From Gordonia sihwensis NBRC 108236 (lineage in GTDB: Bacteria; Actinomycetota; Actinomycetes; Mycobacteriales; Mycobacteriaceae): DNA of 63,093 bases. A program made the translations under genes and the position numbers. The stretch covers positions 1-63,093 of the forward strand of contig NZ_BANU01000034.1 in NCBI RefSeq assembly GCF_000333035.1. The letters are read 5' to 3'. Positions 15,115-24,931 of this stretch are shown piece after piece. The notes under the pieces were generated by a model. It worked only from the letters and a program-made list of their open reading frames with translations. It was not told where the DNA came from and made no database searches. Position 1 is the first letter of the stretch, and each line of letters starts with the position of its first letter.

Positions 15115-17025
15115 TCAGACCGCGTCCGCTCCGGCGTCGAAGGCCTGCTCGAGCAGACTGCGCCGGTACGCTTCGAGCGCCACGAGGTCGCCGAAGAGCG
15201 CGTTGTAGCCGTCGGGGTCCCCGGCGGGCGACATCCGGCGCAGCTTCGATTTGATGTCGGCGATCTGAGAGCCGACCCAGATCTCCTGCGACCGCGCCAG
15301 GACGCTCGAGATGTACTGCGGCACACGGTCGTCCTCGACCGGGAGCGGCTCCACCGCCAGCTCGGTGACGAGCGGAGCCACCGCGGGGTCGTCGATCACG
15401 CCGTGATGGACGGCGTCCACCCAGGCGGCGCCGCCGAGACCGCTCGCCGCTCCCCCGGCCGCCGCGATCGCCTCGCGGACAGCCAGGTACGAGGGATCGG
15501 TGAAGCACTCGCCGGGCAGGGAATCGAAGACCGTGCCCGCGATGGCGGGATACTGAAGCGCCGCCTTGAGCGCTTCGCGCTGGTGCCAGAGCCGCGGGTC
15601 GTTCGGCAGCGGTCGCGCGGTCGGCGGCGGCGACATCGCCTCGGGCCGGGTGCGCGAGTTCCGCTGCCGCGCGTTCGCGCCGCGCCGGCCACCGTGTCGC
15701 TTGGCCTCGGCGCGCACGCGCGAGAGAACCTGGGCCACATCGTCCCAGCCGACCCACCCGGCGAGCTGGCGCGCGTATTCGTCCCGCAGCGCGACGTCGC
15801 GGATCCTCGCCACCACCGGCACCGTCTCCCGCAGGGCCGCCACGCGGCCCTCCGCGGTGTCGAGGTTCTGCTGGGCGATCAACGACTTGATCGCGAACTG
15901 GAACATCGGGATGCGCCGGGCGATGAGATCACGCAACGCCGGATCGCCGGCAGACTGTCGGAGCTCGCACGGATCCATACCGTCGGGCGCGACGGCCACG
16001 AAGGTCTGACCGGCGATGGACTGCTCCCCCTCGAAGGCCTTCAGCGCCGCGGCCTGACCGGCGTCGTCGCCGTCGAAGGTGTAGATCACCTCGCCGCGGA
16101 AGTACGAGTCGTCCATCATCAGCCGGCGGATCAGTGCCAGATGGTCCTCTCCGAACGCCGTGCCGCAAGAGGCCACGGCCGTGGTGACACCGGCCATGTG
16201 CATCGCCATGACGTCGGTGTAGCCCTCGACGATCACGACCTGGTGGCCCTTGGCGATGTCACGCTTGGCCAGGTCGAGTCCGAACAGCACCTGCGACTTC
16301 TTGTACAGCATGGTCTCGGGCGTGTTCATGTACTTGCCGAGGTTGTCGTCGTCGAAGAGCTTGCGCGCGCCGAACCCGATGACATCGCCGCCGAGATTGC
16401 GGATGGGCCACAGCAGACGCCGATGGAACCGATCGATGGGCCCTTTGCGGCCCTGCTTCGACAGCCCGGCGGCTTCCAGCTCGGAGAACTGGAAGCCGAG
16501 CTTCAGCAGGGCCTTCGTCATCGTGTCCCACCCGGCGGGGGCGTACCCGCAGCCGAAATGCGCCGCCGCAGTGCCGTCGAAGCCGCGTTCGGTGAGGAAG
16601 TCGCGCGCCACCTGCGCCTCGGGCGTCGCGAGCTGTTCGGCGTAGAACTGCTGCGCCGCCGCGTTGGCGGCCACGAGCCGGGCGCGCGTGCCGCGGTCGC
16701 GCTTGATCGCGGTGCCGCCGCCCTCGTAGTTGATGGTGTAACCGATCCGGTCCGCCAGCTGTTCGACGGCTTCGACGAAACTGACGTGCTCCTGCTTCTG
16801 CAGGAACGTGTAGACGTCGCCGCCCTCGCCGCACCCGAAGCAGTGGAAGTGCCCGTGATGAGGCCGGACGTGGAACGACGGTGTCTTCTCATCGTGGAAC
16901 GGGCACAACCCGGTCATGCGGTCCGCGCCGGCCCTGCGCAGCGTGACATAGTCTCCGACCACGTCTTCGATGCGCGTCTGCTCACGGATCGCGGCGATGT
17001 CGCGATCGGGGATTCGGCCTGGCAC
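15115..17025 (-). CDS. dnaG: DNA primase DnaG
   Basis: 636 residues; synthesises RNA primers at the replication fork. The N-terminal zinc site is CPFHDEKTPSFHV with HCFGCG (C41, H44, C62, C65). The catalytic core follows (an RFHRRLLWPIRN block, then VIVEGYTDVMAMH near residue 265, the TOPRIM Glu, and TFDGDDAGQ near 315, the TOPRIM acidic pair). A helicase-interacting C-terminal domain occupies about 480-636. Length and motif order are normal. It is on the minus strand, with the DUF4262 gene divergent upstream. As a core housekeeping gene it anchors this part of the window as chromosome. Confidence 0.97.
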   Translation of the reverse strand: MPGRIPDRDIAAIREQTRIEDVVGDYVTLRRAGADRMTGLCPFHDEKTPSFHVRPHHGHFHCFGCGEGGDVYTFLQKQEHVSFVEAVEQLADRIGYTINYEGGGTAIKRDRGTRARLVAANAAAQQFYAEQLATPEAQVARDFLTERGFDGTAAAHFGCGYAPAGWDTMTKALLKLGFQFSELEAAGLSKQGRKGPIDRFHRRLLWPIRNLGGDVIGFGARKLFDDDNLGKYMNTPETMLYKKSQVLFGLDLAKRDIAKGHQVVIVEGYTDVMAMHMAGVTTAVASCGTAFGEDHLALIRRLMMDDSYFRGEVIYTFDGDDAGQAAALKAFEGEQSIAGQTFVAVAPDGMDPCELRQSAGDPALRDLIARRIPMFQFAIKSLIAQQNLDTAEGRVAALRETVPVVARIRDVALRDEYARQLAGWVGWDDVAQVLSRVRAEAKRHGGRRGANARQRNSRTRPEAMSPPPTARPLPNDPRLWHQREALKAALQYPAIAGTVFDSLPGECFTDPSYLAVREAIAAAGGAASGLGGAAWVDAVHHGVIDDPAVAPLVTELAVEPLPVEDDRVPQYISSVLARSQEIWVGSQIADIKSKLRRMSPAGDPDGYNALFGDLVALEAYRRSLLEQAFDAGADAV

Positions 17026-17180
17026 GCACCCAGTCTAGGCGCCGCGCCCGAACGGGGTCGGCCGGGCGCGACTCGCCCGGCGCACCTCGCCGCTTTCTCT
17101 TGAAGCCGACTTCTGTCGGACCCGCGTCGTACAGTGACACCACCAATCGAACAAATGATCGAATCGGTCAGGAGGATGTC

Positions 17181-17657
17181 ATGTGTGAGTTCGACCCACG
17201 GTGCGACGGCGCGGACGATCTGGTCGGCGACGCCCTCGCGCTCATCGCGGAGGGACGCTGGTCGGTGACCGGCGTGCTCGGTGACGCCGCCAACCCGCCC
17301 CTGACCTACACCACCGGGCTGACCGAGCACGGACGCCCGGAACTGGTGATGACCGGGCTCCCGCCGGATCTCGCCGGGATCCTGCTCGACCACGCGGCAC
17401 GGGCGGTGGTCGCCGACCCTGGCTTCGGCCCGGGGTCCGACGTACCCGCGCGGTTGCGCCGCCCGGTCCGGTTCCGTGCGATCGACGTCATCGACGCCGG
17501 AGCTCTGCGGCTCACGCGGGTCGTCTACGGCGCCCGGTTCGATGCGATACAACTCGTCTGGCCCGACGACGACGGCCGGTACCCGTGGCAGTCCGGGTAC
17601 TCCATCCCGGCACGGGTGCAACCGCTGCTCGGCGTGCCCGAATCGGAGGCCGCGTAA
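17181..17657 (+). CDS. DUF4262-family protein
   Basis: 158 residues from an ATG at 17181 preceded by AGGAGG at a 5-nt distance; an open frame back to 17100 is not needed. The text GRWSVTGVLGDAANPPLTYTTGLTEHGRPELVMTGLPPDLAGILL is typical of DUF4262 (a small domain predicted to bind or sense small molecules; function unknown). N-terminal cysteines (CEFDPRC) could bind a metal. It is a single gene between dnaG, which is divergent, and the ABC exporter operon, which follows after 65 bp on the same strand. Confidence 0.75.
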   Translation: MCEFDPRCDGADDLVGDALALIAEGRWSVTGVLGDAANPPLTYTTGLTEHGRPELVMTGLPPDLAGILLDHAARAVVADPGFGPGSDVPARLRRPVRFRAIDVIDAGALRLTRVVYGARFDAIQLVWPDDDGRYPWQSGYSIPARVQPLLGVPESEAA

Positions 17658-17722
17658 GCGGCGCGCGATCGGTGTAAGCCGACGACAGCGCCGTGAAAGC
17701 GCACGGGCGCATGGTTTCCGGC

Positions 17723-18763
17723 ATGAACACATACTCCTCAACGCTCCCCCGGTCGAGCGCTTCAACCGGGCGTGACTCCGATCTCGCCATCGACGCCCGA
17801 GGTCTGGTCAAGCACTTCGGGTCGACGAAAGCCGTCAACGGCGTCGACCTCGCGGTGCCCGCAGGCACGGTCTACGGGGTCCTCGGTCCCAACGGTGCGG
17901 GCAAGACCACCACCGTCAGCATGCTGGCGACCCTCCTGAAGCCCGACGCCGGATACGGCCGGATCTTCGGCTACGACGTGGTCGAGGATCCGGTCGCGGT
18001 GCGGTCGCTGATCGGCGTCACCGGTCAATACGCGTCGGTCGACGAAGACCTGACCGCAGCGCAGAACCTTACGCTGTTCGCCCGGCTTCTCGGCAAGTCG
18101 AAGGCTCAGGCGCGCAGCCGTGCCGAGGAACTGCTCGCCGACTTCTCACTGGAGGAGGCCGCGAACCGTCCGCTGAGCGACTTCTCCGGCGGCATGCGCC
18201 GGCGTCTGGACCTCGCGGCGTCCCTGATCGACACTCCACCGCTGCTGTTCCTGGACGAGCCGACCACCGGACTGGATCCGCGCACGCGCGCGCAGATGTG
18301 GGAGACCATCCGCAAGCTCGTCGCACAGGGTTCCACGGTCCTGCTCACCACGCAGTACCTCGACGAGGCCGATCAGCTCGCCGATCGGATCGCCGTCATC
18401 GACCGCGGTCTGGTGATCGCCGACGGAACCGCGGACGAACTCAAGCAGTCCATCGGCTCGAGCACCCTGATGCTCACGCCGGCCGATCGTGACGACGCCG
18501 CGCACGTGGCCCGACTCGCCGAGCGGGTCCTCGGCGAGTCCGCGACCCTCAGCCCCGAGGCCGGTCGCATCACCGTGTCACTGCACCATCCCGACCGCGT
18601 GCCCGACGTCCTGCTCGCCCTGCGCGACGAGCAGATCGAGATCGACGAGATCACCGTCTCCAAGCCCACCCTCGACGAGGTCTTCCTCACGATCACCGGG
18701 CACTCCGAATCCGATGAGTCCGACCCGCGCACCGAAACCGACGCCGAGGAGGCACTCCGATGA
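17723..18763 (+). CDS. DrrA-like ABC exporter ATPase
   Basis: About 346 residues (start at ATG 17723; ATG 17714 and GTG 17693 are in frame). It energises export with the overlapping permease. Walker A is GPNGAGKTT, the ABC signature is FSGGMRRRLDLA, Walker B is LLFLDEPTTGLD, and the switch region is TVLLTTQYLDEADQLADRIAVI, all as in the daunorubicin-resistance DrrA family. The C-terminal 80 residues (VSLHHPDRVPDVLLALRDE and TLDEVFLTITG) are the family's regulatory tail. The gene ends with ATGA shared with the permease start. The substrate is unknown; antibiotics or lipids are common for the family. Confidence 0.88.
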   Translation: MNTYSSTLPRSSASTGRDSDLAIDARGLVKHFGSTKAVNGVDLAVPAGTVYGVLGPNGAGKTTTVSMLATLLKPDAGYGRIFGYDVVEDPVAVRSLIGVTGQYASVDEDLTAAQNLTLFARLLGKSKAQARSRAEELLADFSLEEAANRPLSDFSGGMRRRLDLAASLIDTPPLLFLDEPTTGLDPRTRAQMWETIRKLVAQGSTVLLTTQYLDEADQLADRIAVIDRGLVIADGTADELKQSIGSSTLMLTPADRDDAAHVARLAERVLGESATLSPEAGRITVSLHHPDRVPDVLLALRDEQIEIDEITVSKPTLDEVFLTITGHSESDESDPRTETDAEEALR

Positions 18764-19599
18764 CCACCACCCTGACCCCTCCCTCTCCCCGGACCGCGAT
18801 CAGCATCGAACAGGTCCGGACGCAGGCGAAGCGCTCCATCGGCTTCGGCGAGACCGTGAGCCAGTCGTTCTCCCTGGCCCGCCGCAGCATCATCAAGATG
18901 CTCCGCAATCCGGAGCAGTTCTTCGACGTGGTGCTGCAACCGATCATCTTCACGTTGATGTTCACCTACATATTCGGCGGCGCGATCAGCGGCGACACCA
19001 AGAGCTACCTCCCGGTCATCATTCCGGGAATCCTGGTGCAGACTGTGATCGTGACGTCGATCGTCACCGGCACGCAGCTCCGCGAAGACATGAACAAGGG
19101 CGTCTTCGACCGCTTCCGATCGCTGCCGATCGCGCGGATCAGTCCCCTCGCCGGCGCACTGCTCGCCGACGTCGTCCGGTATCTCATCGCCACCGTCATC
19201 ACGTTCGCGGTAGGCATCGCGATGGGCTGGCGACCCGACGCCCTCGGCGTCCTCGGCTCCACCCTGCTGGTTCTGGTGTGCAGCTTCGCGGTGTCGTGGA
19301 TCTTCGCCTTGATGGGCTGCCTGGTGAAGAAGGCGTCGGCCGTGCAGGGCGTGTCGATGCTGATCATGTTCCCGCTGACCTTCATGTCGAACGCGTTCGT
19401 GCCGGTGGAGACCATGCCGGGCTGGCTGCAGGGATTCGTCAATGTCAATCCAGTGAGCCACCTGGTGACGGCGGTCCGCGAGATGTGCAACGACGGGCAC
19501 GTCGGTTCGCATGTGCTGTGGAGCCTGATCGGTGCCGCGGTCATCACCGCGGTGTTCGCCCCGCTGGCCGTGCGGGCATACATCCGCAACGCGCGCTGA
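18760..19599 (+). CDS. DrrB-like ABC-2 type permease
   Basis: 279 residues with six hydrophobic spans and the ABC-2 pattern: a cytoplasmic N-terminus (RRSIIKMLRNPEQFFDVVLQP), then IIFTLMFTYIFGGAI. The FDRFRSLPIARISPLAGALLADV loop is characteristic of the daunorubicin resistance/Oleandomycin permease group, and FMSNAFVPVETMPGWLQ is conserved near the end. It overlaps the ATPase gene by four bases. It forms a two-gene exporter whose transcript likely ends in a hairpin at 19622-19663, inside the end of the converging regulator gene. Confidence 0.88.
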   Translation: MTTTLTPPSPRTAISIEQVRTQAKRSIGFGETVSQSFSLARRSIIKMLRNPEQFFDVVLQPIIFTLMFTYIFGGAISGDTKSYLPVIIPGILVQTVIVTSIVTGTQLREDMNKGVFDRFRSLPIARISPLAGALLADVVRYLIATVITFAVGIAMGWRPDALGVLGSTLLVLVCSFAVSWIFALMGCLVKKASAVQGVSMLIMFPLTFMSNAFVPVETMPGWLQGFVNVNPVSHLVTAVREMCNDGHVGSHVLWSLIGAAVITAVFAPLAVRAYIRNAR

Positions 19600-19615
19600 G
19601 CCGATCGAACAGCCG

Positions 19616-22600
19616 TCAGTCGCGGCCCTCGCCGAGGATCTTCACGGTCTCGGCGAGGGCCGCTTGGCGTCCCAGACCGCCTAATCGCGCCCGGGCACGA
19701 TCCCACACCTCGTCGGCGGCGCCCGACACCTCGCGCCGGCGTTCCATCAACTCCTGCATCGCGGGATAGTCGCGTCGTGCGTGCAGCCGCTCGGCGAGCA
19801 CCAGCAGTGCCACCCCGCGTTCGTCGCCGGGCCGCAGTGCGCACCGCAGTGCGCCGCTCACCAGCGCCACGTTTCCTGTCTGCGGAAGGTCGTACCATCC
19901 GAGTTCGGCGATGGTGGCGCCGAGCGAGTCCGCGAGGGGCGCGACGTAGCGTTCTGCGGCCTCGCAGGCTCCGATCTCTATCAATCCCGCGGCCACCGCG
20001 CTGAGCGTCATCACCGCACCGGGATCGCGGGTGGCCAGCGGGTGCCCCGCGAGCAGCACATCACCCGCCTCCTCATATGCCGACCGCGATCGGTCGCCCG
20101 TCATCCGCCGGTACTCGGCAGTCGCGAGCATCATCACCGCGACGGCCTCGGGGTCGCCCTGCGGCGTCGGGGCGCCCGGCTCCCAGCCGTGCGCGATGGC
20201 GTCGAGTTGCCCGCGCGCCCGATCGAACTCCCCGAGCTGCAGTAACGCCGCGACGACGTACGCGCCCACCTGCTGGGCGTCGTCCTGGGCTCCGAGTTCG
20301 CGGAAGCGTCTGAGACTGCCTTCGTACAGGCGCAGACCCTCGCGCCACAGACCCTGCTGGCTGTAGAGACTCGCAGTGCTCATGTCCACCATCGCCGCGG
20401 CGAACGAGTCCGGCCGAGCGGGGAACTCCGTGAGCTGAGCGCTGATCCGCAGCGCACCGACCAGGTCTCCGCCGTTCTCCTTCATATTGAGCAGCAGGGT
20501 CAGGGCGATGGCGCGCACCACCGCCGCGTGGCCGGGAGCAGAGCCGCGCACGATCGTCCGGTACACCTCGATCATGGTGCGGCTCATCAGCAGCGCCGAG
20601 AGGAACTCCGCGGGATCGTCGAATGTGTGCTCCGGGCGATGCAGCCGACGCAGCCGAGTGCGGACTCGGGCCGTCGACCGCTGACGCCGGCGCGGAATGA
20701 AGTGCAGGGCCGCGGCGATCAGCGTCACCTGCCATGCTTCGCGCTCGGCGTCGTCGAGATCGAACGGCGGCACAGGCAACGCGTCGACGATCCGCTCACC
20801 CCACGACTGCACCTCCTGATGCAGCCCGCGGCTCGACCAGAATGCGCTCAGCACCGGGAACACCGTGACGATCGTCGGCCACGCGGGCGCGCCGAGTTCC
20901 ACGGCCCGCCGCAGCACCCAGACGAGATTGTCGGCCTCGCGGTCCACTTCGGCCGCCAGGTCGCGATCGGCCTCGACGTCGTATCGGGCGCGGATGTCGC
21001 GGCAGAGCTCGCGGGCCCACCGCTGCATCGCGTCGACCACCTCGCCCGTCGCTCCCGTCTCGGTGAGTCGCTGCTCACCGAACTCACGGACCATCTCGAG
21101 CATCCGGAACCGGGCGCGACCGCCGGCGTCGTCCACCTGCAGAAGTGACTGGTCGGCGAGCGAGGCCAATGCGTCGTCGAGCGCGATGCCGCTGGTCCCG
21201 GTGACCACTGCCGCGGCCTCGCGTGAGAATCCGCCGGGGAACAGGCACAGCCGCGCCAGAGCCGCACGGGCGCCCGGGTCCAGCAGTTCCCAGCTCCAGT
21301 CGATGACGGCATACAGCGTGCGGTGGCGGTCCGGTGCCGTCCGGTCGGTGGAGCGGAGCAGCTCGAACCGTTCGGCGATGCGCTCGGCGATGTCCTCCAC
21401 GCTCATGGTCCGCACACGCGCCGCGGCGAGCTCGATCGCGAGCGGCAGCCCGTCGAGATGTTCGCAGAGTGCCGCGACGGTCGAGGGTTCGAGCTCCACG
21501 TCGGGGCGTACCGCACGAGCGCGCAGGGCGAACAGTTCGGCGGCCGGAGAACGATCGCCGGCGACGCCGAGCACGGGGAGCTGATACACCTGCTCGGCCG
21601 GAATCAGCAGCGGAGACCGGCTCGTGGTGAGCACACGCACACCCGGCTCCGCGGCGATCAGCGAGTCGACCAGTGCCGCGCACGCGTCGATCACCTGCTC
21701 ACAGTTGTCCAGGATCAGGACCGACTCACCACCGCGCAGCGCGTCGGTCAACCGGTCCGACAAACTGCCGGACACGACGCGCGGCCGGGCATTGCTGCCG
21801 AGCTCCGACTCACCGACGCCGAGGGTCGCGGCCACCGCCGCGACCACGTCGTCACCGTTGCGGACGGCGGCGAGCGGGACGAAGTACACGGCGGTCCCGC
21901 GCTCGCTCAGGCGACGGCCGACCGCATTGGCGATCCTCGTCTTCCCGACGCCGCCCGGCCCCTGCACGGTCACCACCCTCCGATCGGACAGCAGGCTCTC
22001 CAGCGCGGCGAGGTCGTCGGCCCGCCCGATCAGCACGTTGCCGTCCTCGCGCAGTCCCACCCGCGCGCCGGTCGGCCTGCGCCGCGGCACGGCCACGGTC
22101 GGCGGCTGCGCGGCCAGCAGGTCCGCGTTCAGTGCCGTCGCCTCCGGTCCGGGGTCGACGCCCAGTTCTTCGGCCAGGGTGCGCCGGAGCCGGGCGAACA
22201 CCGCGAGCGCCTCGTTCCGGCGTCCGCGGCCGGCCAGCGCACGCATCAGCAGCAGATAGCCGGGTTCGTCGAGCCGATCGGCGTTCACCCGTTCTCTGGC
22301 GAGTTCTTCGGCGACGGCGTAGTCACCGGTCGCGAGTGCGGCCTCCGCCGCCGCCTCGTCGATCCGCCGGCGCACCCCGTCGGCCAGGTCGGCGAGTTCG
22401 CGCGCGAGGTCGCCCCCGCCGAGGTCGTCGCCGGGCGTGCCGCGCCAGAGAGCGAGCGCGGCATCCGGCCGACCGGCCGCGGCCAGTCGCCGGGCCCGCT
22501 CCAGATCGGTGACCACGCCGGTGAGCCGGTACCGGCTTCCGGTGCCGTCCAGACTCGCGCCGCCGAGCAGCCCGCGCAGGCGGGAGACCTGCGTGTGCAG

Positions 22601-22849
22601 AGCCGGACCCGGCGATTTGGGCGGCTGATCGCCCCACACCTCGTCGATCAGGCGGGCGGCCGGCACCGCTCGGCCCTCGGCCAGCGTCAGGGCCACGAGC
22701 AACCGCCGGGCACGTTGGCCGGGCACCTCACGGCCGTCGATCGTCACCGGTCCGAGCACACCGATCACGGTCGGCGCGCTCCCGGCGCGGTCGTCGTCAG
22801 GCACTCGGTCAGCGTACCGACAAGACCTCGACACGATCAGCGCAGTCAC
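19616..22849 (-). CDS. BTAD/SARP-type transcriptional regulator with AAA/NB-ARC ATPase
   Basis: Up to 1077 residues; GTG at 22849 or GTG at 22804 are possible starts. Order: a winged-helix DNA-binding domain (about 25-105, GVLGPVTIDGREVPGQRARRLLVAL), a BTAD all-helical domain (about 115-255, including DEPGYLLLMRALAGRGRRNEALAVF), then an ATPase with Walker A GPGGVGKTR near 295 and Walker B SVLILDNCEQV near 375. A long TPR-like helical C-terminus follows. This is the AfsR-type architecture, without a LuxR domain at the end. It begins 4 bp after the last permease gene of the siderophore operon, so it may be co-transcribed and iron-regulated. Its targets are unknown; the convergent exporter is a possible one. 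Confidence 0.85.
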   Translation of the reverse strand: MTALIVSRSCRYADRVPDDDRAGSAPTVIGVLGPVTIDGREVPGQRARRLLVALTLAEGRAVPAARLIDEVWGDQPPKSPGPALHTQVSRLRGLLGGASLDGTGSRYRLTGVVTDLERARRLAAAGRPDAALALWRGTPGDDLGGGDLARELADLADGVRRRIDEAAAEAALATGDYAVAEELARERVNADRLDEPGYLLLMRALAGRGRRNEALAVFARLRRTLAEELGVDPGPEATALNADLLAAQPPTVAVPRRRPTGARVGLREDGNVLIGRADDLAALESLLSDRRVVTVQGPGGVGKTRIANAVGRRLSERGTAVYFVPLAAVRNGDDVVAAVAATLGVGESELGSNARPRVVSGSLSDRLTDALRGGESVLILDNCEQVIDACAALVDSLIAAEPGVRVLTTSRSPLLIPAEQVYQLPVLGVAGDRSPAAELFALRARAVRPDVELEPSTVAALCEHLDGLPLAIELAAARVRTMSVEDIAERIAERFELLRSTDRTAPDRHRTLYAVIDWSWELLDPGARAALARLCLFPGGFSREAAAVVTGTSGIALDDALASLADQSLLQVDDAGGRARFRMLEMVREFGEQRLTETGATGEVVDAMQRWARELCRDIRARYDVEADRDLAAEVDREADNLVWVLRRAVELGAPAWPTIVTVFPVLSAFWSSRGLHQEVQSWGERIVDALPVPPFDLDDAEREAWQVTLIAAALHFIPRRRQRSTARVRTRLRRLHRPEHTFDDPAEFLSALLMSRTMIEVYRTIVRGSAPGHAAVVRAIALTLLLNMKENGGDLVGALRISAQLTEFPARPDSFAAAMVDMSTASLYSQQGLWREGLRLYEGSLRRFRELGAQDDAQQVGAYVVAALLQLGEFDRARGQLDAIAHGWEPGAPTPQGDPEAVAVMMLATAEYRRMTGDRSRSAYEEAGDVLLAGHPLATRDPGAVMTLSAVAAGLIEIGACEAAERYVAPLADSLGATIAELGWYDLPQTGNVALVSGALRCALRPGDERGVALLVLAERLHARRDYPAMQELMERRREVSGAADEVWDRARARLGGLGRQAALAETVKILGEGRD
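19622..19663 (+). terminator. Hairpin ending the exporter operon, inside the converging gene
   Basis: GCGGCCCTCGCCGAG at 19622-19636 pairs perfectly with 19649-19663 across 12 nt. It lies 22 bp after the exporter permease stop and overlaps the last codons of the convergent regulator. The coding sequence there has therefore been shaped to also form a strong hairpin. Confidence 0.55.
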
Positions 22850-22853
22850 CGTC

Positions 22854-23882
22854 TCAGCGCGCCGACTCGCGCAGCAGCAGCCAGATGAGGTACAAGCCGC
22901 CGACGGTGACGGTGACCACGCCGACCGGCGGACGCGCGCCGGCGAGCAGATACTGCGCGATCAGATCGGATGCCGCGAGCACCACGGCGCCGACCAGCGC
23001 CGATCCGGTCAGACTGAGCGACGGTGCGCGGCACAGCCGGCGCGCGATCTGCGGAGCGGCGAGTGCGATGAAGGCGATCGGCCCGGCGACCGCAGTGACG
23101 ATCGCGGTGCTGAACACCCCGACCAGAACCATCAGGAGCTTGGTGCGTTCGACATCCACTCCCTGCGCGGCGGCCACGTCGTCACCCAGTTCCAGTTCCC
23201 GCATGCGGTGCGCGATCACCGGCAGAACCGGAAGCATGAGCGCGACCGCGCACAGTGTCGCGACGAGCGGAGTCCACGTGATCCCGCCCAGACTTCCCGC
23301 ACCCCAGATCGCCGCCTGCAGCGCCTCGTCGAGGTCGGCGCGCACGCTGAACCAGTGATTGACCGAGGTGAGCACCGCACTGACGGCGATGCCGACCACG
23401 ATCAACCGGAATCCGGCCATTCCCTGCCTGTACGCGAGGACGAAGACTGTCAGTGCGGCCAGTGTGCATCCGACGACCGCCCCGGCCGCGGTGGCCGCAT
23501 ATCCGGAGCCGCCGGCCATCAACACCACGATCACTCCGGTGTAGGCACCTGAGTTGATGCCGATCACATCCGGACTGCCGAGCGCGTTGCGGGTGATGGC
23601 CTGGAACATCGCGCCGCTGATCCCCAGACAGGCGCCGAAGAGAACCGACGCCAGAGCTCTCGGCGCCCGCCAGGAGAACACGAGTTCCTGCTTCCTCGAC
23701 CCCTCGCCGCGCATGAGCGCGAGCAGGTCGTCGAAGCCGAGGCCGCTGCGCCCGAGAACCAGGGCGCCGACCAGCAGGGCCCCGATGAGGATCAGAAGTG
23801 CCGAGTTGACCACGACGGCGCGCCGGGTCACGCGCAGACCGATCGGCCCGGCGAGCACCTCCACCGTCCGGTGCGCGCTCAT
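22854..23882 (-). CDS. FecCD-family siderophore ABC permease (FepG-like)
   Basis: 342 residues with about nine to ten hydrophobic spans. Family marks are WRAPRALASVLFGACLGISGAMFQAITRNALGSPDVIGINSGA, GIAVSAVLTSVNHW, and GPIAFIALAAPQIARRL near the cytoplasmic end, the ATPase-contacting region. It forms the membrane channel with the neighbouring permease. The ATG overlaps the upstream permease stop (ATGA). As the second of two paralogous permeases in the operon it corresponds to the FepG position. Confidence 0.92.
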   Translation of the reverse strand: MSAHRTVEVLAGPIGLRVTRRAVVVNSALLILIGALLVGALVLGRSGLGFDDLLALMRGEGSRKQELVFSWRAPRALASVLFGACLGISGAMFQAITRNALGSPDVIGINSGAYTGVIVVLMAGGSGYAATAAGAVVGCTLAALTVFVLAYRQGMAGFRLIVVGIAVSAVLTSVNHWFSVRADLDEALQAAIWGAGSLGGITWTPLVATLCAVALMLPVLPVIAHRMRELELGDDVAAAQGVDVERTKLLMVLVGVFSTAIVTAVAGPIAFIALAAPQIARRLCRAPSLSLTGSALVGAVVLAASDLIAQYLLAGARPPVGVVTVTVGGLYLIWLLLRESAR

Positions 23883-24931
23883 AGACGTCGCGTCCGTCGG
23901 ACGAGCCAGATCAGAACCGGTGCGCCGAACAGGGGCGTGACGATCCCGACCTCCAGTTCTTCAGGCCGCACCACCACTCGGCCGAACAGGTCCGCCGCCA
24001 GCACGAGCACCGGCCCCGCCAGCGCAGAGAATGCGATCACCCACCGTTGGTCGGCACCGACCAGCATCCGGACCGCATGCGGCACCATGAGTCCGACGAA
24101 CGCGATCGGTCCGGCCGCCGCCGTGGCCGCGCCGCACAGGAGGACCAGCGAGACCACCGCCGCGGCCCGCGTGAGCCCGAGCCGGGCGCCGACCGACCGC
24201 GCCACGTCATCGCCGAGAGCCAGCACGTTCAGCGAACGTGACGCAGCGAGGGCAAGGACGAGCCCGGCGACGATGAACGGCGCGACGAACGCCACCGTGC
24301 CTGGCGGCCGGTCGGTGATACTGCCGACACCCCAGAACCGCATGCGCTCGAAGCGGCTGGGATTCACCAGCGAGAGGCTCAGACTCAGTCCGTTGAGGAC
24401 CGCGGTCAACGCGACCCCGACGAGCGTCAGCCGCAGTGGCGTGGCTCCGCCGGGACCGCGCGCGGCGATCGCGGCCACCAGAACCGCCGCCACCACGGCG
24501 CCGACCATGCCGAGCCACACGAACTCGGAGATGGTCGTCAATCCGAGGTACGCCACGCCGACGGCGACCGCGAGGCCCGCGCCGGCGTTGACGCCGAGAA
24601 TCCCGGGATCGGCGAGCGGGTTACGGCCGACTGCCTGCATCAATGCGCCCGCCACTCCCAGCGCCGCTCCGACGAGCAGTCCGAGCAGTGTGCGCGGCAG
24701 GCGCACGTCCATGACGGTGATGTGGTCGATGGACTGATCGCGGTCGGTCAGCGCTGCCCACACGGTCGAGAGCGGCAGTGCCGCTGAACCGACGGCGAGA
24801 CTGAGACCGCAGATGAAGACCAGCACGGCGGCCACTGCGATCAGCGCCGCCATGCGTCCGCCGATCCGGCGCTCCGCGGGTTGCCGCCGGCCCTGATCCG
24901 GCCGCACGGCCGTCTCGGTGCCGCTGTTCAC
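23879..24931 (-). CDS. FecCD-family siderophore ABC permease (FepD-like)
   Basis: 350 residues, many hydrophobic spans. It carries the paired family motifs VRLPRTLLGLLVGAALGVAGALMQAVGRNPLADPGILGVNAGA and GPIAFVGLMVPHAVRMLVGADQRW. Together with the next gene it makes a heterodimeric channel for ferric-siderophore import. It overlaps both neighbours by four bases (ATGA at each junction), showing a tight operon. It lies directly after the siderophore-interacting fusion gene. Confidence 0.92.
   Translation of the reverse strand: MNSGTETAVRPDQGRRQPAERRIGGRMAALIAVAAVLVFICGLSLAVGSAALPLSTVWAALTDRDQSIDHITVMDVRLPRTLLGLLVGAALGVAGALMQAVGRNPLADPGILGVNAGAGLAVAVGVAYLGLTTISEFVWLGMVGAVVAAVLVAAIAARGPGGATPLRLTLVGVALTAVLNGLSLSLSLVNPSRFERMRFWGVGSITDRPPGTVAFVAPFIVAGLVLALAASRSLNVLALGDDVARSVGARLGLTRAAAVVSLVLLCGAATAAAGPIAFVGLMVPHAVRMLVGADQRWVIAFSALAGPVLVLAADLFGRVVVRPEELEVGIVTPLFGAPVLIWLVRRTRRL

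Noticed and set aside
13678..17103. A 1141-codon open frame on the plus strand opposite the OPT transporter and dnaG
   Set aside because: It lies antisense to two well-supported genes and is composed of His/Arg/Asp-rich text typical of the reverse frame of GC-rich coding DNA; no motif was seen.
18373..19512. A 379-codon minus-strand frame opposite the exporter genes
   Set aside because: Antisense to two strong ABC genes; His/Asp/Arg-rich composition expected of shadow frames.
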